From an uncultured Actinomycetes bacterium (GTDB lineage: Bacteria; Actinomycetota; Thermoleophilia; Solirubrobacterales; Solirubrobacteraceae), in assembly GCA_937888775.1 (NCBI GenBank), contig CALAQT010000549.1:1-19756 (forward strand): a stretch of 19,756 bases of DNA, in the 5' to 3' direction. This document shows, in pieces, positions 1 to 7,432 of this stretch (its first letter is position 1; each line of letters opens with the position of its first letter). Both the position numbers and the translations under genes were made by a program. The notes beneath the pieces were generated by a model that saw only the letters and a list, made by a program, of their open reading frames with translations, made no database searches and was not told where the DNA came from.

Positions 1-314
1 TCCTCGGCGCGTGATCCACGACCATCAGGACAGGACTTACAGGAGACACCACTAGGCACGGGCCTTTGAAGCAGGAAAAGAACTCCAAGTGGGCGCGCGG
101 GCGCCAAGCGCGACCGTCACGCACGTACGCCCTCTCGTAAGCCGCAGCCTCGGGTCTCGCTGTCCGCCGTTCGACGAACGGCGCATCGAGGAGGATTCGG
201 CATAGCCCGGGGGATGTGGATCGGGGGGCTAACGCCCCACCGTCCATCCGGTCCGCTGCTGCGGTGTTCGCCGGCGTACGTGCCGAGGCCGTGACGTTGA
301 TATTCAGCTAGCTG
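1..314. other. Left-edge DNA without a recognisable gene
   Basis: I see no convincing coding region. The long minus-strand frame running from here into the transposase has no family signature and is the antisense shadow of that gene. The stretch ends at the IS insertion point. Confidence 0.5.
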
Positions 315-320
315 ACTAGG

Positions 321-339
321 GCGTACCGGGTTCGCTCCA
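321..339 (+). repeat. Left terminal inverted repeat of the IS
   Basis: Nineteen bases that match the reverse complement of 1295-1313 without mismatch. They precede the transposase GTG start by 26 nt. Confidence 0.88.
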
Positions 340-365
340 TCCGGGTGGTTCCGTAGCTTGGTGGT

Positions 366-1286
366 GTGCCTCGTCCCGATTTCCCGTTGACGATCTTGGA
401 GTTTCAGCAGCGCTTCGGTAGTGAGGAGGCGTGTCGGGCCTATGTGTTTGCTTCGCGCTGGCCGGGGGGGTTCGTTTGTCCCGGGTGTGGCGGGCGCGAT
501 GCCGGTGCTGAGACGCGCCGGCATCTGTGGATCTGCACTGAGTGTGGGCGTCAGAGCTCGGTGACCGCGGGCACTGTGATGCACGGGACGAGACTGCCGC
601 TGCGCACGTGGTTCTGGGCGGCCTATCTGGTCTCGACGTTCCATCCTGGGATCTCGGCCAAGCAGCTGCAGCGCCAGCTCGGGATCGGTTGTCATGAGAC
701 CGCGTGGGCGATGTTGCACAAGCTGCGCGGCGCGATGGTCGCCCCCGAGCGCGAGTTCCTCAAGGACGAGGTCGAGATCGACGAGTTCTATCTCGGCGGC
801 TACGAGGAAGGGCTCAGAGGCAGCCGCCAGCGCGGAAAGAAGGCCTTGGTGGGCGTCGCGATCGAGGTTCGCGGGCGCGGCTCGGGCAGGCTGCGTCTAC
901 AAGTGCTGCCCGACCCGTCGAGCCCGTCGCTGCTGGCGCTGACGAAGGCGACCACGGCTCCGGGCGCAATCGTGCACACCGACGGCTACCAGGCCTACAA
1001 CGTCTTGACCAAGCACGGCTACGACCACCGTCGCCACCCCAAACAGAGAGTCGCACCCGGTGAGCGCCTGTTGCCTCGCGCACACCGCGCGATCTCGAAC
1101 CTGAAGGCATGGATGCACGGCACACACCGCGGCGTCTCCCCGGAGCACCTGCCCGTCTACCTCGACGAGTTCGTCTTCCGCCACAACCGCCGCGGCACCC
1201 CCATGGCCGGCTTCCAGACGCTGCTCGGCCTCGGGCTCGCACACGAACCGATCACCTACCGCGAGATCATCAACCGAGCCGCCTGA
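366..1286 (+). CDS. IS1595-family (ISXO2-like) transposase
   Basis: This DDE transposase of 306 aa would cut and rejoin the ends of its own element. An N-terminal zinc ribbon is visible as CPGC (Cys38, Cys41) and CTEC (Cys57, Cys60), followed by a helical block. The ISXO2 catalytic domain follows: VEIDEFYLGG with Asp139, IVHTDGYQAY with Asp206, then the conserved block around Asn245-Leu-Lys-x-Trp and the family ending YLDEFVFRHNRR (266-276). The length and domain order match intact IS1595 transposases. The GTG start gives the zinc ribbon its usual distance from the N-terminus. The stop falls 8 nt before the right inverted repeat, so the gene fills the element with no passenger gene. There is no frameshift, unlike several neighbours. 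Confidence 0.93.
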   Translation: MPRPDFPLTILEFQQRFGSEEACRAYVFASRWPGGFVCPGCGGRDAGAETRRHLWICTECGRQSSVTAGTVMHGTRLPLRTWFWAAYLVSTFHPGISAKQLQRQLGIGCHETAWAMLHKLRGAMVAPEREFLKDEVEIDEFYLGGYEEGLRGSRQRGKKALVGVAIEVRGRGSGRLRLQVLPDPSSPSLLALTKATTAPGAIVHTDGYQAYNVLTKHGYDHRRHPKQRVAPGERLLPRAHRAISNLKAWMHGTHRGVSPEHLPVYLDEFVFRHNRRGTPMAGFQTLLGLGLAHEPITYREIINRAA

Positions 1287-1294
1287 CACCTACT

Positions 1295-1313
1295 TGGAGC
1301 GAACCCGGTACGC
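1295..1313 (-). repeat. Right terminal inverted repeat of the IS
   Basis: Exact inverted copy of 321-339. The bases ACTAG follow immediately at 1314-1318 and also occur just outside the left end. Confidence 0.88.
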
Positions 1314-1360
1314 ACTAGAGCGCTAGCCCACGATTACGCCGCCGCTGGCTTTCCAGCTGC

Positions 1361-2362
1361 ATGGATAGTCGAAGCGCCGCCAGTGACGGCGGCGCCCGGT
1401 CCCCGCTTCTCACCGCGGGGGTTCGAACAGCCTTTCCGGCACTGGGTATTGTGCGGCGCACCGTGCCTGAGATGGACCTCCACGGACAGCGCGTCACCTA
1501 CCACCTGCTGGGGGACGGCCCGGCGATCCTCCTCATCCACGGAATCACGTCCAGCTCGCGGACATGGCGTGCCGTGATGCAGGGGCTCGCCGAGCGGCAC
1601 ACGGTCCTCGCGCCCGACCTGGCCGGTCACGGCCGCTCGGGCAAGCCCCGCGGCGACTACTCGCTCGGCGCCTACGCCAGCGGCTTACGCGACCTACTCG
1701 CCGTCCTCGGCATCCCCAAGGCGACCGTCGTCGGGCATTCCCTGGGCGGCGGCATCGCGATGCAGTTCGCCTACCAGTTCCCAGATCGCGTGGAGCGGCT
1801 GGTGCTGGTGGACAGCGGCGGGTTGGGCGAGGAGGTCAGCCTTGCGCTGCGGGCGGCGACATTGCCGGGCGCCGAGTTCGTTCTTCCCCTCTTGTTCAGC
1901 CCGATCACGCGCACCATCGGGCGCGTGATCGGGCGGGTGCTGGGACGCCTCGGCGTAAAGGCGAGTGCCGACGTGCGCGGCCTGGCCGAGGGCCTGGACT
2001 CGCTGGGCGACTCCGACGCCCGGCGCGCATTCGTCCATACAGCCCGCTCGGTCATCGACCCAAAGGGCCAGCGGGTCGACGCTCGCGACCGCCTCTACCT
2101 CTCCGAGGACGTTCCGACGATGCTGATCTGGGGGGCGAAGGACCCGATCATTCCGCTCGAGCACGGGCGCCGCGCGCACGAGGTGATGCTGCACAGCCGT
2201 CTGGAGGTCTTTCCGGGCGCCGGCCACTTTCCGTTCAATGATGATCCCAAGCGCTTCGTCGAGATCCTGAACCACTTCACCGCCTCGACACCGCCGGCCG
2301 ACCTCAGCGGAGAAAGGATCGAGGCCCTACTCCGCCGCGGCCGGCGAAACTCGGAGACATGA
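1361..2362 (+). CDS. Alpha/beta-fold hydrolase
   Basis: A soluble alpha/beta hydrolase of up to 333 aa. The oxyanion-side motif LIHGITSS is near residue 58, the nucleophile elbow GHSLGG places Ser127, the acid is Asp261 in WGAKDPIIP, and the base is His289 in GAGHFP, so the catalytic triad is complete. The lid between residues 155 and 235 is basic and helical. The substrate cannot be read from the sequence; esterase, lipase and epoxide- or C-C-hydrolase relatives share this pattern. The first 37 residues look unlike the family, so translation may really begin at the ATG at 1472, just before DLHGQRVTYHLLGDG, or at the GTG at 1451. The gene starts 48 nt beyond the IS end, so the IS may have displaced its native promoter. 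It converges on the GNAT pseudogene. Confidence 0.85.
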   Translation: MDSRSAASDGGARSPLLTAGVRTAFPALGIVRRTVPEMDLHGQRVTYHLLGDGPAILLIHGITSSSRTWRAVMQGLAERHTVLAPDLAGHGRSGKPRGDYSLGAYASGLRDLLAVLGIPKATVVGHSLGGGIAMQFAYQFPDRVERLVLVDSGGLGEEVSLALRAATLPGAEFVLPLLFSPITRTIGRVIGRVLGRLGVKASADVRGLAEGLDSLGDSDARRAFVHTARSVIDPKGQRVDARDRLYLSEDVPTMLIWGAKDPIIPLEHGRRAHEVMLHSRLEVFPGAGHFPFNDDPKRFVEILNHFTASTPPADLSGERIEALLRRGRRNSET

Positions 2363-2384
2363 AGATCCGCGCCGCCGTCCTGGT

Positions 2385-2735
2385 CTAGGTGGTCAATGTC
2401 AGCGCCGGCCGACCATCCGCGGCCGAGATAGCCGCGAGGCGATCAGCGAGGCGCCCAGCCCTCGCCGCGCATGAGCGGCGGCGACGCTTACCTGCTCGAT
2501 GTGCGCGCAGCCATCGACGATGCTGCTGAGCAGGTACGCGACCAGGCGATTCCACGCATCGACAGCGACCCAGGCGTGGCCGGCGGCCCGATAGACCCTC
2601 TAGATCGGCCACCGCCAGCGGCTCCGCCGCGGCGATCTCCGCCATCCCAATCGCAGCGAAGCCGCGGCCGGCCTCGCGCTCGATTTCGCGCAGGGCTTCA
2701 AGCTCAGAGCGCCGGACCAGGCGAATAGCCGTCAT
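2385..2735 (-). pseudogene. GNAT-family N-acetyltransferase, frameshifted and truncated
   Basis: From an ATG at 2735 the protein reads IRLVRRSELEALREIEREAG and continues to an acidic AEIAAAEPLAVADLEGL block, a typical GNAT opening. Near 2590-2600 the homology jumps frame and continues as YRAAGHAWVAVDAWNRLVAY, then IVDGCAHIEQVSV and HARRGLGASLI, the acetyl-CoA binding beta4/alpha3 signature (R/QxxGxG/A type). Near 2440-2455 it jumps back to the first frame, ending in GRPALTLTT, a motif this subfamily places before DVPWN. A stop follows at once, so the C-terminal 40 or so residues are missing. Two indels plus truncation make it non-functional as read. Assembly error could explain the indels but not easily the missing end. 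The 3' end abuts the convergent hydrolase. Confidence 0.72.
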
Positions 2736-2924
2736 CGACTCGCCAGTCTCCCGCAGCCGGGGCCCTGCTGCGGCGTCGCCCATCGACCTCAACGGGCATC
2801 TGGAGGACCCGACGCTCGGTCGAAGCGCCGGACCCGCTCGAATCCCCGCTAAGACCGTCCGCTGATCCTTCGCGTTACGGACGCAACCGCCGTGCGGTCG
2901 CGGCGGCGTTCGGATCCCGGTCGG

Positions 2925-2951
2925 GGCGCCCAGGAAGGGGTCGTGGGCGCC
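2925..2951 (-). terminator. Candidate terminator hairpin of the thiamine operon
   Basis: An 8-bp perfect stem (GGCGCCCA at 2925-2932 and TGGGCGCC at 2944-2951) with an 11-nt loop lies directly after the stop codon of the AIR synthase-related gene. No T-tract follows on the minus strand, which is common for high-GC terminators but leaves the call tentative. Confidence 0.45.
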
Positions 2952-4004
2952 TCATTGGGCGGACCATCGCGCGAACGCCTCCCAGTAGGGGTCGAGCCGT
3001 GGGGGGGTCAGGGGCACCTCGCGCCCGTCTGCGTCGAGCATCGTTCGCGCGGCGTTGGCGGGTAGCACCTCGCCCACATCGGCCGCCGGGATGTTGGCGT
3101 TGGCGAGCGCGGCCAGCAGCCCTTCTGCGTGCTGGGGTCGTACGGTCGCCACGAGGGTGCCCTCGGAGATGGAGAAGTACGGGTCGATCCCCGCGGCGGC
3201 GCAGACAGCGGCCACCTCTGGCCGTATCGGGATCGCCGACTGATTGATCCGGAGTCCTACCCCGGAAGCTTCCGCCACCTCATACAGGCCGCCGAGGACG
3301 CCGCCTTCGGTCGCGTCATGCATCGCGGTCACACCGGCGTCCCGGACCCCGTAGGCGGCCGCTGCCCGCGCCTCCGGCACCACCGTCATCGACTTCACCA
3401 GACCCTGCGCTGCCGCGAGCGTGTCGGTCCCGACCTGGCTGCGCAGCCGGTCGGGGAAGCTCATCGCGAGCAGCGCGGTAGCTTCGATCGCCGCGCCCTT
3501 GGTGACCACGACCCGGTCACCAGCCCGGGCCATCGTGGGCGTGATGTAGCTGTTTTCGGGACCCAGGGCGAGGCACGTGGCGCCGCCGACCATCGGCCAG
3601 GTGCAGCCGGCGTAGCGGCCGGTGTGCCCGGTCACCACGGCGATCCCAAGCTCCTCACAGGCCCCGGCGTAGGCCTGCCACAGCGTCGCGAGGTGGTTGT
3701 CGGGGAGCTCGGCAGGGAGGTTGAGGTCCACACTCATCGCGCGCAGCGGCAGCCCGCTGGTAGCCGCGTCGGAGGCCAGGATGTGCACCGCGAACCAGGC
3801 GGCCTGCTCCCAGCCCAGCGAGGGGAGCACGAACACCGGATCGGTAGTGACTGCCATCACCACTCCCGGCGCTACGCGTAGCACGCCGATGTCGACACCG
3901 GCCCGGGGGCCCGCCAACACCTCTGGGTCGGCGGCGCCGAGGTGACCGAGGATGGTCTCACTCAGCAGCGCCCCACCGATCTTGCCCAGGCTGTTGTCGG
4001 CCAT
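2952..4004 (-). CDS. AIR synthase-related (PurM/HypE-like) protein, possible thiamine-phosphate kinase role
   Basis: A 350-aa protein of the PurM/HypE/ThiL/SelD fold. It opens with LGKIGGALLSETIL (HypE-like start), has the metal/ATP-binding Asp in AVTTDPVF (51-58), VDLNLPAE (92-99), VVVTKGAAIEATALLA (165-180), the HDATEGGVLGGLYE signature (229-242) and FSISEGTLVAT (277-287). It lacks the C-terminal PRICG cysteine tail that HypE needs for carbamoyl transfer, ending YWEAFARWSAQ, and no hydrogenase genes are nearby. It follows thiE by 2 nt, so it is the promoter-distal gene of a thiamine operon. ThiL, which phosphorylates thiamine phosphate to the diphosphate, belongs to the same superfamily. 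A role in that step or a related one is inference from context. ATG start at 4004. Confidence 0.8.
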   Translation of the reverse strand: MADNSLGKIGGALLSETILGHLGAADPEVLAGPRAGVDIGVLRVAPGVVMAVTTDPVFVLPSLGWEQAAWFAVHILASDAATSGLPLRAMSVDLNLPAELPDNHLATLWQAYAGACEELGIAVVTGHTGRYAGCTWPMVGGATCLALGPENSYITPTMARAGDRVVVTKGAAIEATALLAMSFPDRLRSQVGTDTLAAAQGLVKSMTVVPEARAAAAYGVRDAGVTAMHDATEGGVLGGLYEVAEASGVGLRINQSAIPIRPEVAAVCAAAGIDPYFSISEGTLVATVRPQHAEGLLAALANANIPAADVGEVLPANAARTMLDADGREVPLTPPRLDPYWEAFARWSAQ

Positions 4005-4006
4005 CG

Positions 4007-4681
4007 TCAGCCTCCGTCTCCTGCTCGAAGCGTGCGGCAGCGCCGCACGATGGTCGCCAGTCGCCGGACCGCCGCGGCCGGATCCTCGGCCCGGCTCACC
4101 GCGGAGATCACCACCACACCCGTTGCGCCGGCGTCCAGCACCTGTTCGGCGTTGCCGGCGACGATCCCGCCGATCCCGACCACCGGCAGCTGGGTGGTTG
4201 CGGTCACCGCCCGCAACCCGGCCAGCCCGGCGGCGATCGCCTCAGGCTTGGTGCGGGTGGGCCAGACGGTGACCCCGAGGTAGTCGGCGCCGGCGGCCTC
4301 GGCGGCGGTCACGTCGGCGACGGTCGCGACGCTGACGCCAAGCAACCGGTCTGTCCCGAGCCGGCTGCGGCCGGTGGCATAGTCGTCGCCCTGGCCGAGG
4401 TGCACCCCGTCCGCGCCGCTGTCCACCGCCACCTCGAGCCGGTCGTTGACGAGGAACAGCACGCCAGCCGTCGCGCACACAGCGGCCAGCGTCCGGGCCA
4501 GCGGCAGCAGCTCGTCGTCCGTGAGCTCGGGCGCACGAAGCTGGACCGCGTCCGCGCCGCCGGCGATCGCGGCCAAGGCGACATCGAGATGGCCGCGGCT
4601 GCGGCCGGGATCGATGCCGGTGACGACGTAAACACCGAGTCGTCCGGCGAGATCACCACGACCGCTGGCCGGACCGGTCAT
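4007..4681 (-). CDS. thiE: Thiamine-phosphate synthase
   Basis: ThiE joins hydroxymethylpyrimidine diphosphate and thiazole phosphate to form thiamine phosphate in the cytoplasm. The TIM-barrel motifs run in order: YVVTGI near the N-terminus, ADAVQLRAPELTDDEL, FLVNDRLEVAVDSGADGVHLGQGD, a GVTVWPTRTKP phosphate/pyrophosphate loop, VVGIGGI and GATGVVVISAVSRA. The basic residue usual after QLR is replaced here (QLRAPE), which is worth noting. The ATG at 4681 is preferred over an upstream start at 4726: it overlaps the stop of the Nudix-like frame as ATGA and gives 224 aa, normal for the family. The 3' end is 2 nt from the AIR synthase-related gene, so the two should be translated together. I saw no TPP riboswitch upstream. 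Confidence 0.9.
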   Translation of the reverse strand: MTGPASGRGDLAGRLGVYVVTGIDPGRSRGHLDVALAAIAGGADAVQLRAPELTDDELLPLARTLAAVCATAGVLFLVNDRLEVAVDSGADGVHLGQGDDYATGRSRLGTDRLLGVSVATVADVTAAEAAGADYLGVTVWPTRTKPEAIAAGLAGLRAVTATTQLPVVGIGGIVAGNAEQVLDAGATGVVVISAVSRAEDPAAAVRRLATIVRRCRTLRAGDGG

Positions 4682-5079
4682 CGCAGCATCACCCGCGACC
4701 GGCCCGCGGCGGCGTCGGCGAGCCACACCCGGGCGCAGGGCAGCAGATCGGCCGGCAGCTCTTCAGGTGAGAACCAGTCCCAGGCGGTGCCCTCCTCGTG
4801 AACTTCCCGACTCCCGGTTCCAGCTGGCCCGGACAGGGAAGGACCCCGGCACCGACGGCGCCCCCGCGACAGGCACGCGCACGTGAGATCAACACGCGAA
4901 ACGACCGGCCGAGAGACGGCCATCGATCGCTCGCAGATGACTACCGCCGGACCCATATCCCACCCCCAGGAACGAACGCGCACGACATCATCCAAGGTTA
5001 CTTCGTCGACGTCATCGCGCAGGTCATCCGACTCCGCCTGAACGCGCACGGGAATCTCGATCATGCCGGCCGGGTTCAA
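4678..5079 (-). pseudogene. Possible Nudix hydrolase remnant upstream of thiE
   Basis: The last 40 residues of this 133-codon frame (EVHEEGTAWDWFSPEELPAD, then a helical LLPCARVWLADA tail) resemble the C-terminal end of Nudix hydrolases, where a W-x-W/F-x-x-x-x-x-L-P segment precedes the last helix. The catalytic Nudix box (GX5EX7REXXEEXG) is absent, and the upstream residues look compositionally random, so the rest is probably lost or frameshifted. The stop overlaps the thiE ATG in an ATGA tetranucleotide, which suggests a once-coupled operon partner. The frame could begin at TTG 5079 or ATG 5064, both inside a hairpin. The family assignment is weak. Confidence 0.4.
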
Positions 5080-5110
5080 TCCCGAACGAAACCCAGCGGA
5101 GGGCCGGCAT
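5063..5110. repeat. Large imperfect hairpin (9-bp terminal stem)
   Basis: ATGCCGGCC at 5063-5071 pairs exactly with GGCCGGCAT at 5102-5110, and immediately inside it GGGTT (5072-5076) pairs with AACCC (5090-5094). The 48-nt structure lies at the 5' edge of the Nudix-like frame. It could be a regulatory leader, a terminator for something lost, or the scar of a small mobile element. Confidence 0.5.
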
Positions 5111-5564
5111 TCGTAGCCTCACGCGCGGTATCTCGGTGCTCACCCACTGAGCCGGCGTCTCGCCCCCGCCTTGGAGCGGGAGGCGCTGCGAAGTCGCTGC
5201 CGGTCCAGAACCGTAAGGCACCCCGCCAACTATCGGTCCACCGGAATCTCGGGACGGACCCGCGACCAGCTCGCTTGCTTAGAGGACGTCCTCAAGCCGC
5301 TCCCGCGCGAGCGTCAGGCGCCAGGCGGGCCAGACGCGCGGAGAGGGTTCCCAGTCGAGACACCGACGAAAGGGGCGGCGACCTCGCACTCTGGCCGCGC
5401 GAGCTCGAGGCGACGGTTGGAAACCCCGATGCACTGCTCGGTTCGTCCGGGCCGAGCGCGGGGTCGAAGCCGGTGAGCGCTACCCGCTTGCGCGCCGAGC
5501 GGAAGTGCGGTGCCGGGGATGCTCTCGCCAGCCAGTACCGGCGCTAGAGTGCTGCCCGGTCGCG
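5111..5564. other. Gene-poor stretch between the thi operon and the radical SAM gene
   Basis: Several open frames exist but none has a family signature. This gap should hold the divergent promoters for the minus-strand thi operon and the plus-strand radical SAM gene, yet I find no convincing -35/-10 pair and no TPP riboswitch core on the minus strand. Confidence 0.4.
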
Positions 5565-6509
5565 ATGAGCGCCGACGCGTCCTCCTATGTTGCCCTTTAC
5601 CGCTCTGGCGAGCTTGCGGAGCGAGTGGGGTGTGCGCTCCAGTTGTTGGGTGCGCCGTGCAGAGTTTGTCCCAGGCTGTGTTCCGTGGACCGCCTCGCGG
5701 ACGAGCGGCGGACTCTGCCGGATCGGCCGCCACGCGATCGTTGCCTCCCATTTTCCGCACTTCGGCGAAGAGGACTGCCTGCGCGGCTGGAACGGTTCGG
5801 GCACGATCTTCTTCGCCGGCTGCAACTTGCGCCGCGTCTTTTGCCAGAACTACGGCGTCTCCTGGGAGGTCGAGGGTCGGGAGGCGCCGCCCGAGCGGCT
5901 CGCTGCGATGATGCTGGAGCTGCAGGAGATCGGCTGCCATAACATCAACTGGGTCACGCCGGAGCACGTGGTGCCGCAGATCCTGGAGGCGCTGCCACTC
6001 GCGGTCGGGGGTGGATTGCGGCTGCCGATCGTCTACAACACGAGCGCCTACGACAGTCCTGACAGCCTTGCGTTGATGGACGGCGTCGTCGATGTGTACA
6101 TGCCCGACCTCAAGCTTGTCGGCAGCGAGCGGACGCGACGCTACTTAGGCAAGCGCGAGTACTTCGAGGTCGCAAGCCGCAACGTGCTCGAGATGCAGCG
6201 CCAGGTCGGAGACCTTGCGCTCGACGAGCAGGGGCTCGCACGCCGCGGGCTGATCGTCCGCCATCTTGTGATGCCGGGGCTGCTCGACGAAACCGAAGAC
6301 GTCCTGCGCTTCGTGGCAAGCAGCTCGGGTCCGGCACCTACGTCAACTTGATGGGGCAGTACTACCCGGCCGGCAGGACCGAGCGGCACCCGGAGATCGA
6401 CCGCCGCCCGTACGCGGAGGAGCTTTTGCGCGCTTTCGAGATCGCGGACAGCCTTGGGCTGCGCCGGCTCGATGAGCGCAGTCGGCGGCAGACCGTCGGG
6501 GCGCGCTAG
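5565..6509 (+). pseudogene. COG1313 (PflA-like) radical SAM protein, two frameshifts and a lost cluster cysteine
   Basis: The gene opens at ATG 5565 with YVALYRSGELAERV and CRVCPRLCSVDR, typical of COG1313. Near 5705-5710 one extra base moves the reading to the next frame: CRIGRHAIVASHFPHFGEED, NGSGTIFFAGCNL, CHNINWVTPEHVVPQIL, VDVYMPDLKL, RRGLIVRHLVMPG. Near 6320 one base is missing and the first frame resumes with GSGTYVNLMGQYYPAGRTER to a stop at 6507-6509. Net length is exactly in frame (314 codons), normal for the family. The radical SAM CxxxCxxC cluster motif reads CNLRRVFC: the middle Cys is Arg (CGC at 5833-5835, one transition from TGC). As read, no 4Fe-4S cluster could form normally. 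Family members are PFL-activase-like enzymes of unclear substrate. Confidence 0.85.
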
Positions 6510-6560
6510 CGTACGGCCCGTGCGAGCGCCAGTGGGAGGCGGCGAGACGAGCTGGCACGT

Positions 6561-7082
6561 TCAGGGGAGCGGCTCGACGCGGGCGTGACCGCCCTCGGCT
6601 ATGACGAGCACGCCCGACCCCTTGGACATCGGCGAGACGATCTCGCCGGTGAGGCCGAGGACAGCCGCCTCATTGGTAGGGCTGTGGCCGACGGCGAGCG
6701 CGCGATCGCCGTCGGAAAGGCGATCGAGAATCCGCCGCAGTCCTGCGGCGAGGCGTTGCGAGTCCTCGCGCACGAGTTCGGGGTCAGCCTCGCGAAGGGC
6801 AGAAAGCTCACCGCTTCCAGCCGTCTTGTAAGCGGCGAACCAGCGATCCTCCACGCCTGAACGCAGCCCCGGCTCGACGACCACGCCACCGCTGACCAGC
6901 TCGGCGAGCACGCACGCGAAACACGCAAGCGTCTGCGTGGCGCGCTGCGCCCCGCTCGAGACCAAAAGCGTATACGGCCCGGTGAGCCGCCGGCCGATCT
7001 CCAGCGCCTGGCGGACTCCCTCGTCGGTGAGAGCGTCACCGTCGTTGGCAGTGTGGCGGCGAAGCTCTACGTACCGCGGCAC
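6561..7082 (-). CDS. SixA-like histidine phosphatase
   Basis: A 173-aa protein of the histidine phosphatase superfamily, SixA-like branch. The N-terminus reads YVELRRHT with the phosphate-binding Arg9-His10 pair, followed by LTDEGVRQALEIGRRL, LVSSGAQRATQTL (second Arg) and the C-terminal catalytic segment LAVGHSPTNEAAV. The GTG at 7082 is chosen because it puts the RH motif at residues 9-10 and has a GAGG-like ribosome site about 8 nt upstream; longer frames to 7331 add non-homologous arginine-rich sequence that overlaps the next gene. It starts 8 nt after the Mth938-like gene and is probably co-transcribed with it. SixA dephosphorylates histidine phosphotransfer proteins in E. coli; small actinobacterial relatives may act on other phosphate esters. 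Confidence 0.82.
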   Translation of the reverse strand: MPRYVELRRHTANDGDALTDEGVRQALEIGRRLTGPYTLLVSSGAQRATQTLACFACVLAELVSGGVVVEPGLRSGVEDRWFAAYKTAGSGELSALREADPELVREDSQRLAAGLRRILDRLSDGDRALAVGHSPTNEAAVLGLTGEIVSPMSKGSGVLVIAEGGHARVEPLP

Positions 7083-7090
7083 CTGAGACC

Positions 7091-7432
7091 TCAGCAGGTC
7101 AGGTGTAGGGCAGCGGCGGTACGCCGATCGTCGAGTTCGCCGTACCGGCGAACCGCGGCGTCGGTAGGCAGGCACTCGACGGTGATGCCTCTCCGCTCCA
7201 GCTCGGCGATGGCGGCCGGATCGGGGCGAAGCCGGCCCTGCGCGCCGATGCCGACGATCAGCCGCTCCGGCAGCTCGTCGAGCACCTCCGCGAGATCCTC
7301 GAGCACCAGCGAGTGTCCGTCCCGCCGCCACCAGTTGGTGAGGACCCGATCCGGCAGCACGATCAGATCACGCGTCTGCTCTAGACCATCGACCGCGATC
7401 CGTCCGAAGTTGTAGTCGTCGAGTCGAGCCAC
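7091..7432 (-). CDS. Mth938-like domain protein (DUF498 type)
   Basis: A 113-aa single-domain protein. It shows the Mth938/NDUFAF3 pattern: an opening YNFGRIAVDG beta strand, DLIVLPDRVLTNWWRRDGHSL, and LIVGIGAQGRLRPDPAAIAELERRGITVECLPTDAAVRRYGEL, where the GxGxxG-like turn and the CLPT/AxxxY segment are diagnostic. The family includes bacterial, archaeal and mitochondrial assembly-factor relatives; no enzyme activity is established. The ATG at 7432 gives the usual length. It is the first gene of a two-gene minus-strand unit with the SixA-like phosphatase 8 nt downstream. Confidence 0.8.
   Translation of the reverse strand: MARLDDYNFGRIAVDGLEQTRDLIVLPDRVLTNWWRRDGHSLVLEDLAEVLDELPERLIVGIGAQGRLRPDPAAIAELERRGITVECLPTDAAVRRYGELDDRRTAAALHLTC

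Larger units (their letters stand above)
321..1313 (+). mobile_element. Complete IS1595-family insertion sequence (~0.99 kb)
   Basis: The element has a single ISXO2/IS1595-type transposase gene bounded by a perfect 19-bp terminal inverted repeat: GCGTACCGGGTTCGCTCCA at the left end and its exact reverse complement at 1295-1313. The pentamer ACTAG lies at 315-319 on the left and 1314-1318 on the right. It looks like a target duplication if the left end is placed at 320. IS1595 elements usually make 8-bp duplications, so the exact boundary is uncertain by a base or two. Intact ends and an uninterrupted transposase suggest recent insertion. The right end lies 48 nt before the annotated start of the downstream hydrolase. 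Confidence 0.85.

Noticed and set aside
117..719. 200-codon minus-strand open frame
   Set aside because: It is antisense to the well-supported transposase in its second half, and no family motif is seen.
2952..4004. HypE (hydrogenase maturation) as the name of the AIR synthase-related gene
   Set aside because: The C-terminal PRICG cysteine motif is missing and no hydrogenase genes are near.
5074..5087. GTTCAATCCCGAAC resembling a tRNA T-arm
   Set aside because: No acceptor, D or anticodon arm can be assembled around it; it is part of the larger hairpin.
5314..5480. IGVSN-like segment on the minus strand reminiscent of aldo/keto reductases
   Set aside because: Only one short motif matches; the expected downstream motifs of the family are absent in all minus-strand frames.
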